DNA of 64,000 nt from Coenobita brevimanus (taxonomy: Eukaryota > Arthropoda > Malacostraca > Decapoda > Coenobitidae). The position numbers and the translations under genes are program-made. The notes beneath the pieces were generated by a model. It was not told the DNA's origin. It searched no databases and saw only the letters and a list, made by a program, of their open reading frames with translations. Shown piece by piece: positions 12,501 to 23,147 of the stretch. Where the stretch lies: contig CM064671.1 in the NCBI GenBank assembly GCA_032717465.1, positions 57,596,894 to 57,660,893 of the forward strand. Direction: 5' to 3'. The first letter of the stretch is position 1. Every line of letters starts with the position of its first letter.

Positions 12501-12694
12501 TCTTGTGAGTATTGATCTTTACCTGGCCGAGAGCCTTTCGAGTTGTTCTCTGCATTACAGTACACAGGTTATTTTCTTGGGCATGAAAGAATGCATTTCT
12601 ATTTTACCTACCTCACGACTATCGAGTGCTGTTTTTGGAAAGGTAGCATCCTTCAGTTACCAGGGCTTGTCTCGGTAGTGAGAGATTAATTTAA
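9568..12694. other. Unrecognised region with small frames
   Basis: Several short frames lack recognisable domains. A minus-strand open stretch of about 52 codons at about 9840-10000 has coding-like composition but no ATG at its start and no identifiable family. A CHRC...GH arrangement at about 11794-11830 resembles half a zinc knuckle, possibly a LINE gag relic upstream of the Jockey-like copy, but is too weak to call. Confidence 0.35.
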
Positions 12695-13305
12695 TAGATT
12701 AGCAAGGTGGCGCCAAAGTCGGTACCATAGGCCTATTCAACTTTACCACGCCACCGCCTATGGGAGTCTGTGGCCGCCCTCCCCAGTATTCTCAGTTCAA
12801 GGTCTGCTGTGGTCGTGCATGATGGGTAGGTTTTGCTCCCGTGTAAAACGTCGGTTTTATGCTTCTTGGTCCATTTTTCGGTACCACCTTGCCACTAACG
12901 TGAAGTTGAGGCTGCATACGCCTACTAGTTAATATAATTATGTATTTATGTGTGTTATTTTGCAGCTAAAAGAGTGTTAAAAAAGAGTAGGTAAACAACA
13001 GAAACACTCAATATGGGGGGGGGGGAAGTGGAGGAGGAGGAGGTGGACGTGTAACGGTGGCCTGGCATGAGTCCAGTGCTCCCACTGCTGCTAAATAGTT
13101 GCCCATTATTTAGTTAATAAAAATTAAATTTTTCTTTGTTTTTCAGTAGTTTCAGGTTAGAACTCTTGCAAATACATTGATTACCTTGAACAAATTTTGT
13201 AATAAAAATCTCTATCATTTTCATATTTATTTTCATTTTCCAAAGTTGGTACTGAATCAGGTACCACCTTGCCACTCATGTACAAATCCTGACCTTGCTA
13301 ATCTA
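12695..13305. mobile_element. Putative non-autonomous TIR element with TA target duplication
   Basis: 'TAGATTAGCAAGGT' at 12695-12708 is repeated as its exact reverse complement 'ACCTTGCTAATCTA' at 13292-13305. The outer TA could be the target duplication, leaving 12-bp repeats. A 16-bp internal direct repeat 'GGTACCACCTTGCCAC' lies at about 12880-12895 and 13260-13275. It is itself partly complementary to the left-end 'GCAAGGTGGC'. G and GGA/GGT runs (13015-13050) lie inside. No coding capacity. Confidence 0.5.
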
Positions 13306-14072
13306 GGGCCGGATTGGCCACACTCGGTACTTTCATGGATTTTTAATGGAGGGCGCTACCCCCACCTTTCTGTAAGGATTATAAGCTCCCCCTGGCTGTT
13401 AGGCACCTGAAAGTGGAGCAAACCAGTCTTGGAGATTGACACCTTCAGTTACTCTCTGAGCACCAGGTTGGTGTCTCAATTGTGCCGTCTTTCGTTTGCT
13501 TGAAGATGATGCTTGTTCTGTGGGAAAAGGAACCCTCTCCTTTGTAGAGGCAGCTGGACTACTTTCTAAGATTCAGTGTTCAGTGTATTTTCCTGGTTGT
13601 TTTTGTTTAGTATAATTTGTTAGGTTTTTGTGTGTGTCTCCTCGTGTTTTTTTGCTTTTTTTCATTTTTATTTGTGTTTCATCTTCGTGTTTACTTCTGT
13701 TATTCGTTGTTGTCTTGTAATAGTATGGTGGGGGCATATGATCCTGACAGTTGCACCGCCAGTTTTTATGCCAGTTACAGATTAATTTTGTCGAGAACCA
13801 TAATTATAGCCGCCTCTCCTGGCTCCAGTAGAGTAAAATTTTAATAATTAAGTCATTGATTAAGGCAACAGATAATTACCAAAAACAGCATGTAATGAAC
13901 ACCATAGGCTGTAACAAAATTTGACTGATATAATTCAGTACTAATGATTTAATCTTCCCTTACCCCCATTCCATGATAAAGTGCCCTTTCTCTTTGGATG
14001 TTCAGATAATTATGGTAACCCTACACAGTGACAACCATAATCATCCTTCACTTTCCTATGAACATGTGCATT
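13306..14072. other. No gene recognised
   Basis: T-rich unrecognised sequence. Confidence 0.4.
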
Positions 14073-14316
14073 ATTACCTCCGCCATAGAGGTTATGTTTT
14101 CACCCCTGTCAGTTTATTTGTTGATGGTTGGTTTGTGAGCAAGATTACACAAAAACTACCGGACGGATTTTCACGAAACATCATAGAAGAATGGTCCTTG
14201 GACCAGAATACTCTCCGTTAAATTTTGGTGCGGATCCGGATAAAGGTGAGGATCCAGGATTTTTATTTATTTTTTGCTTCTTTAACATTGCGAGATAGGG
14301 CGTTGGCGGAGGTATG
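14073..14316 (+). mobile_element. TIR element, ATTACCTCCGCCA family, single unit
   Basis: 'ATTACCTCCGCCA' at 14073-14085 and 'TTGGCGGAGGTAT' at about 14303-14315 form clean terminal inverted repeats. One internal unit contains 'CAAAAACTACCGGACGGATT', 'GGTCCTTGGACCAGAA' and 'GTGCGGATCCGGAT'. It matches the units of the 1.7 kb copy at GGATCCGGAT. This is the most intact and shortest member (244 bp). Non-coding. Confidence 0.7.
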
Positions 14317-14719
14317 AGTTATATATCCGCCATTTTTCAAGGCAAGTACTCTTCCAGCAAGATGAACTGTGATAGGTGGGCTGGTAGAATCACCATCAAG
14401 ATTTAACGTCATTCTTAGAGACTCCGTATTGCTACTGGATGCTTTATTTGGAGCTATTTGTGTTACACACATGGAATGAAGCTTGTCTCTAATGTGCATA
14501 CAATCTTTCAGGGTAAAGGCATAGAGTTTCCTTTCTATGTGTTGCCCAATGTCATCAGTACACTGTGTAAACATAGAACAGTCTCTTCAGCTGATCTGGT
14601 AAGAAGGTAACTGGACACTGTCGATTCATGATAAAAAAAAAAGTAACAAACATCCGCCTGGTTACATTTGTCTCCCTACGGGTAATAAGATGTCTCCTGC
14701 CATATAGATGTAGGATAGC
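14317..14719. other. No gene recognised
   Basis: Unrecognised sequence leading into the LINE relic. Confidence 0.4.
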
Positions 14720-15767
14720 CAAACCGGAACTTTTACTGCCATTAATTTGTCCTTGTGCTTAGCTGATGTTGTTTTAGATTTTAACTCAGATGCATTGCCA
14801 GATCTGTATGGCAGTGACCATTTACCATCACTTTTAACTGCTGCTGATAGTGGACCTCAGCCTCATGTCCCTCACTGGCATTTGGATAAGGCTGACATAT
14901 CAAATTCATGGAATTAAGTTCAACTGCCCCTTCTGTCAATGAGTTTGACTGTCTTACTGGGCCGGTGACTTATTTCACTGACGGGTTGCACTCAGCAGCC
15001 CTTTTTACCATTCCAAGAATGAGGGGTGAGTTTCCTAAACGTCCAGTTCCTTGGTGGAACCCTGAGGGCAGTTCCAAAGTGACAGCCAAACGAGTCGCCT
15101 TTTCTCGACTTCGTTGCCACGGAGGGGATCCTTTTAGTGTTTGGTGGTTATCGAAGGGGGTGAGCTTATGTGTGGCAGGTTTTAAAAGAGGCCAGGCGTT
15201 CCCCCAAGAAAGGTTATATTTCCTCCATCAATTCAAGGCCTTCCCTCACTCAAGTGTGGAACCAAGTAAGGATAATTTTAGGAAAATTTGCTGTTCTCTC
15301 CCTTCTTGATTTATCTGCAGCAGGTGGTGTGAGAGATCCTTTTGCCGTTGCAGAGTTGCTTGTTGATCATTTTGCCAGTGTGTCACAGAAGGATACAGAT
15401 TCTTCTTCGACTTGCCACCGTCGGCACCTAGAGTTTCATGGTCCCAGTTTTGCCTTGTCTGGGGGAAAATCTTATGATGTCCCCTTTTCTGTTTCTGAAC
15501 TCCAGGTGGCATTGTTGCAGTGCCATGATTCCATTCCTAGCTGTGATCATATTCCTTATGCCTTTTTACATCACCTCTCTGATGAGTCCTTTTTTTATTT
15601 TTGCTGTCATTGTTTAATAAGATCTGGTGTACTGGTGAGTTTCCGGCTTGTTGGGGTGTTGCTGTAGTTATCCCTATCCCCAAGCCAGGTAAGGACCACC
15701 TACAAGTGGCAAATTATCAGCCCTTTTCTCTGACTTCTTGAATGTATAGGGTCTTATGGTCAGTGTT

Positions 15768-15798
<31 letters not shown>

Positions 15799-16245
15799 GA
15801 GAAGTGACTTCTTATCCCCCGTCCAGTATGGTTTTCTTAAATCATGATCTGGGCAACCTCTAATGCCTTACTGTTCTTGGAATCTTCTGTCTGTGAGGCT
15901 TTCTCCACAAACCAACACCAAGTCATGGTCGTCTTCGATCTGGAGAAGGCATATGACACTGCCTGGTGTCATGGCATTTTACTTTCTCTTCATGAGTTTG
16001 GTCTTTGTGGGCGCTTGCCTATTTTTATTCAGCAGCGTTTATCTAACCGTTTTTTAAGAGCCTGAGTGGGAGGAGTGCTTTCTAATGCCTGTACGCTTTA
16101 AGATGGGGTGCCACAGGAGAGTATCCTTAGTGTTACCCTCTTTGCTGTCACCTTCAACATTGTAATCAACGTACTTCCCGATGGTGTACGTGACTCTCTA
16201 TAAGTTGATTACCTTTTAATTTCAGTCACTGCATAGAGAATGTCT
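14720..16245 (+). pseudogene. Jockey-like non-LTR retrotransposon ORF2 fragment
   Basis: The decayed coding sequence starts at the end of an endonuclease domain ('SDHLPSLLTAADS', about 14815-14850). It continues through the linker to RT blocks: 'SIPSCDHIPYAFLHHLS' (15531-15583), 'IPIPKPGKDHLQVANYQP' (15675-15725) and RT motif A 'VVFDLEKAYDTAW' (about 15925-15965). A decayed 'DGVPQ' block follows. The YxDD box is damaged to a stop plus VDY at about 16200. Frames shift several times. A T-run of about 29 bases (15771-15799) sits inside the RT. The product would have been the endonuclease/reverse transcriptase that copies its own RNA at a nicked target. Assignment to the Jockey group rests on the block order and on recall of the family. 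Confidence 0.75.
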
Positions 16246-16282
16246 CTGATAGAACTGAAATTGCAGCTGGCTCTTAATTCTT

Positions 16283-16720
16283 GTAATAGGTGAGTCTTGA
16301 GTTTTGGTTATGTTATTTTGGTACCGGTAATTGAAGAGCAGGAGAAGTTAAAGATGAATACAGGGAGTTGATCTTGATATATTATCTTCAGAGAAGGTCT
16401 AAGTTGAGCAGTGTATGTATTATACAGAGACTTAATATACTAAGTAAGTCTAGTTGGACCCCTCTTCTTATTCGCTCTCTCCACTACATGCCGGTTCTAT
16501 GGCCTGTCTCCTTCTGAGCTTAGATTCCTACTTTCTCGTGTAGCAGGGGTCGTGTCACGTATGCTCTACTGTCATGGAAGCTTCAAGAATACTATATGTC
16601 TGTGTATGTACTGCTTCCGGTGCACGATCAACATTCCTTCACTTAAAGAGTTGCAAGCTAATTTCCCGTTCCCACACCTTGTCTGGTGCTCTGTCTATCT
16701 ATCTACCTATCTATCCATCA
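16283..16720 (+). repeat. Dispersed repeat with TCTA-type tail, copy 1
   Basis: About 430 bp that match, in reverse orientation and at roughly 90 percent by eye, 28040-28474. Shared landmarks are 'GATGAATACA(G/T)GGAGTTGATC', 'TATACAGAGACTTAATATAC', 'TTGGACCCCTCTTCTTATTC', 'GCAGGGGTCGTGTCACGT' and 'TTGCAAGCTAATTTCCCGTT'. It ends in TCTGTCTATCTATC. The tail suggests the 3' end of a LINE or a SINE. No Pol III boxes were recognised. Confidence 0.75.
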
Positions 16721-16770
16721 TGCTTTCTGTTATGATTTGTACTTATAATATGGAGTCATGACATATATCC

Positions 16771-16774
16771 ATAG

Positions 16775-16813
<39 letters not shown>
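16771..16813 (+). repeat. (GATA)n microsatellite
   Basis: About ten GATA units. Confidence 0.95.
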
Positions 16814-16814
<1 letters not shown>

Positions 16815-16822
16815 GGAATATT

Positions 16823-17610
16823 ATGTGTTGTTACCTCGATTACAATTACATTCACGTGCCATGTTCAGTGGTAAGTGTTGCACTGTCATGCCTTGTCTTT
16901 CCATACCCTACCCTTCCTTCCCCTGCCATAATTTGCCTTTCCCTGCCTTACCCTGCCGATAATAACCTTGAGGGAGCCAAACTAGTAATAAATGTTAGAA
17001 AAATAAGCACACGCGATGTGTTGTCAACTTGATTACAGTTACATATATGTGGCATGTTCAGTGGTACGTGAAGTGCTGCCATGCCTTGCCGTTTTCCACA
17101 GTACCATGCCTTGCCCTACCTTGCCTCTCCCTACTTGAACCGGCCTCCCCCTACTCAACCCTACCTCTTCCTACCCTGCATTCCATCTTCTCATTTTCTT
17201 GTCTCTCGTTACCCTGCCCATACTTTACCTATAATGCCCTGTCCTTCCTTTCCCTGTGTTATTTTTCCTACCCATCCCTCCCATGTTTTGCCCTTGCCTT
17301 CCCTTCCCTCCCGTATTTTGCCTTTGTCAACACTTCCTCTCCTCTTTCTACCCTGCACCACCTTTCCTTGCCCTATCCTGCCTGTTCCTACTTTACCTTC
17401 CCTCCCCCTACTCTACCCTGCCTTTCCGTTCTCTGCCTTTCCTTTTCCTATTGTCATACCCTCCTCCCTACCCTGCCTTTACTTTTCCTACACTACCCTG
17501 CCTTCCCCTCTCATGCTTTGCCTTTCTTAGCCCTACCCTGCAGGTAATAAACTAAGGGGTACAGATCTAATATTATATGGTAGGAAAAAAAAACACAAAC
17601 AATTGCCTAA
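16823..17610 (+). repeat. Tandem repeat units with pyrimidine-rich CCCTACCCTGCC-type core
   Basis: Two units begin 'TTGTTACCTCGATTACAATT' (about 16829) and 'TTGTCAACTTGATTACAGTT' (about 17020). Each continues into GGCATGTTCAGTGGTA-type sequence, then a C/T-rich core, then 'ATAATAA.CT..GGG..C..A' and an A-rich end. The second core (17085-17545) is expanded to about 460 bp of almost pure pyrimidines on the plus strand. The long Pro/Leu/Ser frames here are artefacts. A further relic of the unit start is at about 17903-17965. Confidence 0.7.
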
Positions 17611-18106
17611 TTTTGGTGAAGTCAAGTACGACACTTCTTCCCTCATAAAACAAATCTATGTAGATAAATGTAAGTTGCGTATCCTATAATTTCATAATAT
17701 GTAAGAAAATATAAATTACTGCAATTTAACAGTGAACAAGGAGACAATTGGGAGGGGGGGACCAATTGCTACATATCTTCCCTCGCATGGCAACTCTTCA
17801 TCACTATGCTGCTTCCATCCTTTACACGTGACTGTGTAGTAATAAGTGATAACAATGAGTGATACACCTAATGAACAAGTCAGTCCTTATAAAAATTTAA
17901 AAAATTGTCACCTTAGTTACTATTACGTTCATGTAGCATATGTCGCATTAAGTGCAGGACTCGTGATTTTGCTCCTGTCAGTTACATTCAGAGACATAGT
18001 GCAGTGCAACAAGGGTCTATCATTGAAAATTAGGGAGTAACATGGTTTTTTGTGCTCCCAAGCACGGAAATCATCTCCCAGACCTCTCCCCCCCCCCTCC
18101 CTCTCT
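17611..18106. other. No gene; third satellite relic
   Basis: Contains 'AAATTGTCACCTTAGTTACT' (about 17900), a diverged start of the preceding repeat unit, and C- and CT-rich runs near 18085-18110 at the hAT insertion site. Nothing else recognised. Confidence 0.4.
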
Positions 18107-18459
18107 CTCTAGAGCAGTGGTTCTTAACCTATGGGTCGCGACCCAAATTTGGGTCGCGAAGCCATTTGGTGTGGGTCGCCAAGAGACAAATATATTACTG
18201 ATATTATTAATGTTGTATACTATTACTTTTTAACATATTACCGTATTTGTCGATACTTCACACTTTACATTCTCTCTCTCTCTCTCTCTCCCCCCCCCTA
18301 CAGTAGGCGATTGCATTTGCCTTAAAAAAAAAGATAATTACCATGCACACAACTGGGAGTAGAGTACAGGTACTGTACATTTTATATTTAAAACTTAACC
18401 GTTTTCATTTCGTAGTAATGATGCCCAGCTCATGGCTTACGTACGGTACCGAGGTCCAG

Positions 18460-18886
18460 GGCCTGTATTCTGCATAGTGCTTATGGTCGACCCTAGCTAA
18501 CCGTCATAGCTAAGCAAATTTATGACAGTCAGTCTTATGGCCGTCGGAAGTCGTCGGCCATACCTCACTAATCCAACAACACCGTCAGCTGCTAGAACGC
18601 ACCGCTCACAATTTGTCAACTTTAAATTTATGGAATAAAATAGGTTCTTGGCATTATTTTCTTGGATTTAAATTGTTTTAACTTCATATTACGACTTTTG
18701 GGGAAGTTAGACATAGTAAAATAGGAATTCGTTTGTGAGAAAATGCGCTGAAACGTATTCCCGTTGAAAAGTGTGTAACCAAAAACACTGTCTGACTAGT
18801 GTAAACTTAACCTACCTTATTAATTTCATCTAATTTCATATTAGTATTTTTTTGTTGGCTAGGCTAAACTTGGTTAGGTTAAATTT

Positions 18887-18953
<67 letters not shown>

Positions 18954-19752
18954 ATTCATATCATTATTTATTATAATATACTTAACCTACATTACAAATA
19001 TTTTCTTAAGTCCAAAGAAAGTTAAAGAAAATGTTCATTGCTATGGACAGCAATGGGACAATAACCAGTTCATCTGGGTTAGGCTGAGTTATATATTTCA
19101 ATAATTTGTTTCTGGTTTATTTAATATTTTCGTATTTTTTTACACTAACCTTAACCTAAAGTATTATTTTTTCGACCAGTCTAAACTTTACCTATCCCAT
19201 TATTATTATTTTATTATATTTAATTATTTATTATTTAATATTTTTTAGACGTCCATAATTAACCTAACCTGCTGGGGCTAGCCCTACAAGTACTGTAAAG
19301 CCCAAACTCTGCACATTGGCATTTTTCCGGTAGCAAGATAACGTAGTGTTATGATGACCTTAAGCTCCGGGGTGAGTGGGTTTCTCCTCTTGGTGTCATT
19401 CGATAAGGCGTCTCTCACAAGATTGGTGACATACAAAATACCGTCCCTGTCTAGCCGGTATCTCTTGATAAGCTCAGCATCACTGAGCTCGTTAAGCACG
19501 TCCCTTCTTCGGAAAATATTCCTCGGCTGGGGATCTGCTTGCTGTGGTGCGGCCATGTTGACACACTTCTGACGGTCATAGGCGGCGTTAAGACAGGGTG
19601 AACCCGAACATACCATCGCGCGTCTTATTATGGTCGTCCATAGGAGTTTATGGTCGACCATACGAGTTTCTGACGGAGTTATGTCTAAAATGCGCCATTT
19701 TGTTTAGATATGTACGACTGACTTAGCTATGACGGTTTGTAGAATCTGGGCC
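18460..19752 (-). mobile_element. PIF/Harbinger DNA transposon nested in the hAT element
   Basis: Ends 'GGCCTGTATTCTGC' (18460-18473) and 'GTAGAATCTGGGCC' (19739-19752) are imperfect inverted repeats. They are flanked by CAG (18457-18459 and 19753-19755), a 3-bp duplication as usual for Harbinger. 'CCGTCATAGCTAAG' (about 18502-18515) recurs inverted as 'CTTAGCTATGACGG' near the other end. The element is 1.29 kb and contains an (AT)n tract at 18890-18949. It encodes only the start of a HARBI1-like nuclease, so it is non-autonomous. Confidence 0.85.
19284..19661 (-). pseudogene. HARBI1-like nuclease, N-terminal remnant
   Basis: 125 codons. After about 45 residues of lead there is 'RRRDVLNELSDAELIKRYRL', then 'GILYVTNLVRDAL' and 'NPLTPELKVIITLRYLATGK'. 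This is the helical N-terminal region that precedes the DDE nuclease domain in HARBI1/PIF transposases. It stops soon after ATGKMPMC, so the catalytic DDE part is absent (usual length about 350-400 residues). Without a partner it cannot transpose. Whether the fragment is expressed is unknown. Confidence 0.8.
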
Positions 19753-19756
19753 CAGA

Positions 19757-20940
19757 AGACATGGAAGAGGAATTTCTGTGCTGTCGGCCACTACACAAGG
19801 CCACAACCAGAGAAGATATTTTCAGTACTGTTGACTCATTCTTCAAGGAAGAAGGGCTGCAATGGAATCAGTGTTTTATGTCTGTTGTGACTGTGCACCA
19901 GCAATGCTGAGAGTACGTCATGGCTTCATTGCTAGAGTTAAAGAAGAAAATCCATTCGTGCTGATTGTTCACTGTCTCCTTCACCGTGAGAATCTTGCTT
20001 CTCAGGGGTTGTCACCTGAGTTACAGAAAGTGATGCAGGAAGTCATCAGGTAGTCAGTTTCATTAATCTAGGGCTGTGCCCTCCAGGATCATCAGTCGGA
20101 TGTGTTTTGATTTTGGTTCAGAACATGTACACGTGTTGTACCACTCTGAGGTTAGGTGGCTGTCACGAGGAAGGGTGCTCCAACGGTTGCCTGAAATGCG
20201 GAACGAGACTGAGATATTACTAGCAAAAAAGAATCATTTACTGGCCCCAAAGATTCTCTGATTCAAAGTAGGTGATGCAAATGGCTTATCTTGCAGATAT
20301 CTTTGATGAGATTAACGCCTTGAACATTTCAATGCAAGGTCACGATCAGACATTAGTTGGGCTGTCAGAGAAGGTAACTGCATTCAAGGGGAAACTGAAG
20401 CTGTGGAAGAGTAAAACTGAGACTGGGAAGACTGCGTCGTTCCATCTTTAAGTGAATTTCTGGAAGACGAAAAATTTTCTCTCACCCAGGTCCAAAGCAT
20501 CATTGTGGAACATATCTCCAGACTAATCGAAGAGTTTTTCACTACATTCCTGAGAATGTGATGAAATATGCCTGGGTAAGAAATCCCTTCAGCACTGAAG
20601 CTGAAGACTTACCTGACGAGATTTCGAACATCAGCTACCTCCAGGAGCAGCTCATCGAGGTTCAGAATGATGAAACACTTCGTTATGATTTCAGGAAACA
20701 AAACGAATCACTGAGCTCATTCTGGATCAGAGTTTACAAAGAAAAAAAATTCTTGGAGGTGAAGCCCTGAAAGCATTCCTTCCCTTTGCTACAACTCATC
20801 TGTATGAGATAGGATTTTCTGCACTCACACAGCACAGAAACCGTCTACAACCAGAGCATGACCTAAGATGCAGTCTGTCATCTAAATCACCCCGGTTCGA
20901 GAAGCTGATTGAAACTTTTCAGTGCCAGGGATCTGACTGA
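19757..20940 (+). pseudogene. hAT transposase (ZBED5/SCAND3-like), C-terminal part, frameshifted
   Basis: Successive frames encode recognisable blocks. These are 'LCCRPLHKATTREDIFSTVD' near the start, 'CDCAPAMLRVRHGFIARVKE' (about 19890-19950), 'VHCLLHRENLASQGL' (about 19968-20010), 'VLYHSEVRWLSRGRVLQRLP' (20130-20190), and the hAT C-terminal dimerisation motif 'HLYEIGFSALT' (about 20800-20830). It ends at TGA 20938-20940. Order and spacing match the RNase-H-fold hAT transposases related to ZBED5. At least three frameshifts or stops break it, and the N-terminal BED finger and the first catalytic region are missing. Confidence 0.85.
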
Positions 20941-21304
20941 TTATAGTACTTTATGTCTCAGACAACATCCAAAATAGTGACTCTCTCCTTAATGGTCAGA
21001 GTAAATAGGTGTATCATGAACATGAATGAATTATTTTGATTTTCTGATCTTCGATTTATTTTTTTCCTGCCAAAATGTGTTGATATTTTAGTTCTTAGGA
21101 AGTACATATAATAAAAATGAAATTTATTTGTTATGACATCAATAAAATAATGAAATATTACTTTAGTTTTAGTCACATGATATGACACATATGTTTGTTT
21201 CAGTTCTGGTGCAGAGTAAGTTTACGAGGGTTTGGGTCGCCATACAGACCATCTTATGGATTTTGGGTCGCCAAGAAAACAGGTTAAGAACCACTGCTCT
21301 AGAG

Positions 21305-21670
21305 AGAGGGGAAGGGGGGTTGGCCGGCTTATGCAGACCTAATGATGAGTAATTATTAATCTAGAACAAGAAAAAGAATAATAACGAAAGTTCTTCTGCA
21401 CTCTCTTGGAACTGAAAGACACTCAGTTATCCTTAATTATTCATGTATTTATGGAGTTGATAATGGTTTTCTTAGTTAAACGTGTTTCCAGATGTTTCTG
21501 TATATGTTAACTGTAAAAGATGCATTGGAATATTTTTAAGCTATTTATTGATATAATACTGGAAATACAGTAAGCACCACATAATATGATTCTATGCTTT
21601 ATACATCAGTGAGAGAATGAATTAAAAAAAAATAATAATAATAATAAACATGTTAGCGACCTTTTCAGGT
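21305..21670. other. No gene recognised
   Basis: AT-rich sequence between the hAT element and the next hAT-like terminus. A short (AAT)n run lies near 21640. Confidence 0.4.
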
Positions 21671-21788
21671 CTCTTGGACAGTGACGTGCACAGACTCTCA
21701 GAAGGGCAGGGGCATAGTTGAAAAAAAAGGGCACTTCTCTAACATTATTAATATAAAATCCGCTGTGCCATATACGCTATCTATCTAT

Positions 21789-21893
<105 letters not shown>

Positions 21894-22134
21894 AAAAAAC
21901 GTTAAAATTGCATGCCGTAAATATTCATGAATTCTATTAAGTGCATTATTTTTATATATAAACCTGATTAAAGGAACGAAATGAAAATTTATTGTAAAAA
22001 AAGGCATGTCTTATTGTAAAATTATCAAAAGATATGAAGATATTGAAATATTTGTGTCTTTAGAATTATTCAGTTTTCCTTACATTGACTCTTATCACGC
22101 TCATCATATAAATCACAGTCTTTTGGTAATTCAT

Positions 22135-22337
22135 CGTTATGATTACAAACACGTGACAAAGATATGACAAAGTTTAGTTTCCTAAATAGAGTAACTGACC
22201 AGTTGAATGCACTACCAAACCCAAATGAAACTGTGTGTCAACATCATTCACAAATTTAAAGATTTGTATGATAAATATTGCTTATGAAACGGGAAATACG
22301 AGCTTGACTCAGTCCTGTAAAAATCCAATTAGGTAGG

Positions 22338-22339
<2 letters not shown>
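22135..22339 (+). mobile_element. L2-like LINE copy C, 3' end only
   Basis: Matches the last 200 bp of copies A and B: 'CAAAGTTTAGTTTCCTAAAT', 'ACCAGTTGAATGCACTACC', 'CACAAATTTAAAGAT', 'GAGCTTGACTCAGTCCTGTA', then 'AATTAGGTAGGAACACAC' running into the AC tract. It is a 5'-truncated insertion keeping only the C-terminal codons and tail. Confidence 0.8.

Positions 22340-22411
<72 letters not shown>
22340..22411 (+). repeat. (AC)n tail of L2-like copy C
   Basis: About 36 AC units directly following the LINE terminal motif AATTAGGTAGGAACAC and directly preceding the truncated start of copy A. Confidence 0.95.
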
Positions 22412-22414
<3 letters not shown>

Positions 22415-23090
22415 TTACGGATGATTTCATAAATGATGCGGAGAAAATCAGGCAAGCAAGCAGTTTGATAGACCAAAGTAGTAACACTGAAGAAAGAATA
22501 ACACAGGTAAATGAAATGATGAGAAATTACCAAGATGAGTTACAAACTACGATTGCTGAAATGGTGAAAGTAAAGAATGATTTAGATACAAGGGTAGAAG
22601 AAAAAAGCACAAGAAAGGAAGTAAAAGAAATTATATAGTATAACCCAAAACCAGTCAGGGAAGCTGTAGAGATTAACAAATCCGTAATAATCAGTGGCAT
22701 AGGTGAAGAAGAAAAAAAAAAAGTTTTCAAGGGACAAAAACGAGATGGAAAATATAATGAACATACTGCAGCAAGTATCACATGATATCTATGAGAGAGA
22801 TAGAGAACAACATAAAAGGCTAGGTAAATATGAGACAGGTAAGTCAAGGGCCCTTGAAAGTAACATTCCAGAGTGCAAACACAGTAGAGGGAATATTTTA
22901 AAAATGCCAACAAACTCATGGAAAAAGAGGAATTCAAAGAAGTATGGATAAAAATATGCCTAACTCTAAAGAATTTGGGTACACTAACGGAGAAGAAGGA
23001 GGAAGTAAAAACAAAAAATGAGGAAAGATCAGAGGAAGAGAAAAGTAAATTTTCTTACAGAGTAATTGAATTGCAGGTACGAATGTGGTA
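22412..23090 (+). pseudogene. L2-like LINE ORF1 (RNA-binding protein) remnant
   Basis: A strongly charged, probably coiled-coil segment ('EERITQVNEMMRNYQDELQ', 'MVKVKNDLDTRVEEK', about 22480-22610). It is followed after a stop by 'SVIISGIGEEE' (about 22684-22710), 'NEMENIMNILQQVSHDIYER' and 'HKRLGKYETGKSRALE' in a shifted frame. A coiled coil followed by an RRM-like block with 'GKYE.GKSR' fits ORF1 of L2/CR1-type LINEs from crustaceans as I recall them. It would bind the element's RNA. Several frameshifts are present. Confidence 0.65.
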
Positions 23091-23147
23091 AGTAACCAGA
23101 AGGAAATTAAAATAGGAAGATAATAAACGCAAATTATGGCAAGTATG

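Larger units (their letters stand above)
18115..21296 (+). mobile_element. hAT DNA transposon (ZBED5-like type), defective, with nested Harbinger
   Basis: The ends are 'CAGTGGTTCTTAACCT' (18115-18130) and its exact reverse complement at 21281-21296. They are flanked on both sides by the 8-bp duplication CTCTAGAG (18107-18114 and 21297-21304). Several GGGTCGC words cluster just inside both ends, as expected for transposase-binding subterminal repeats. The 5' part of the transposase gene is missing, the C-terminal two thirds is decayed, and a second transposon occupies 18460-19752. An 8-bp duplication and CAGTG ends identify the hAT superfamily. Confidence 0.92.

Noticed and set aside
17029..17547. 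172-codon Pro/Leu/Ser frame and its overlapping sisters
   Set aside because: All three frames are open because the strand is nearly stop-free pyrimidine repeat; not a gene.
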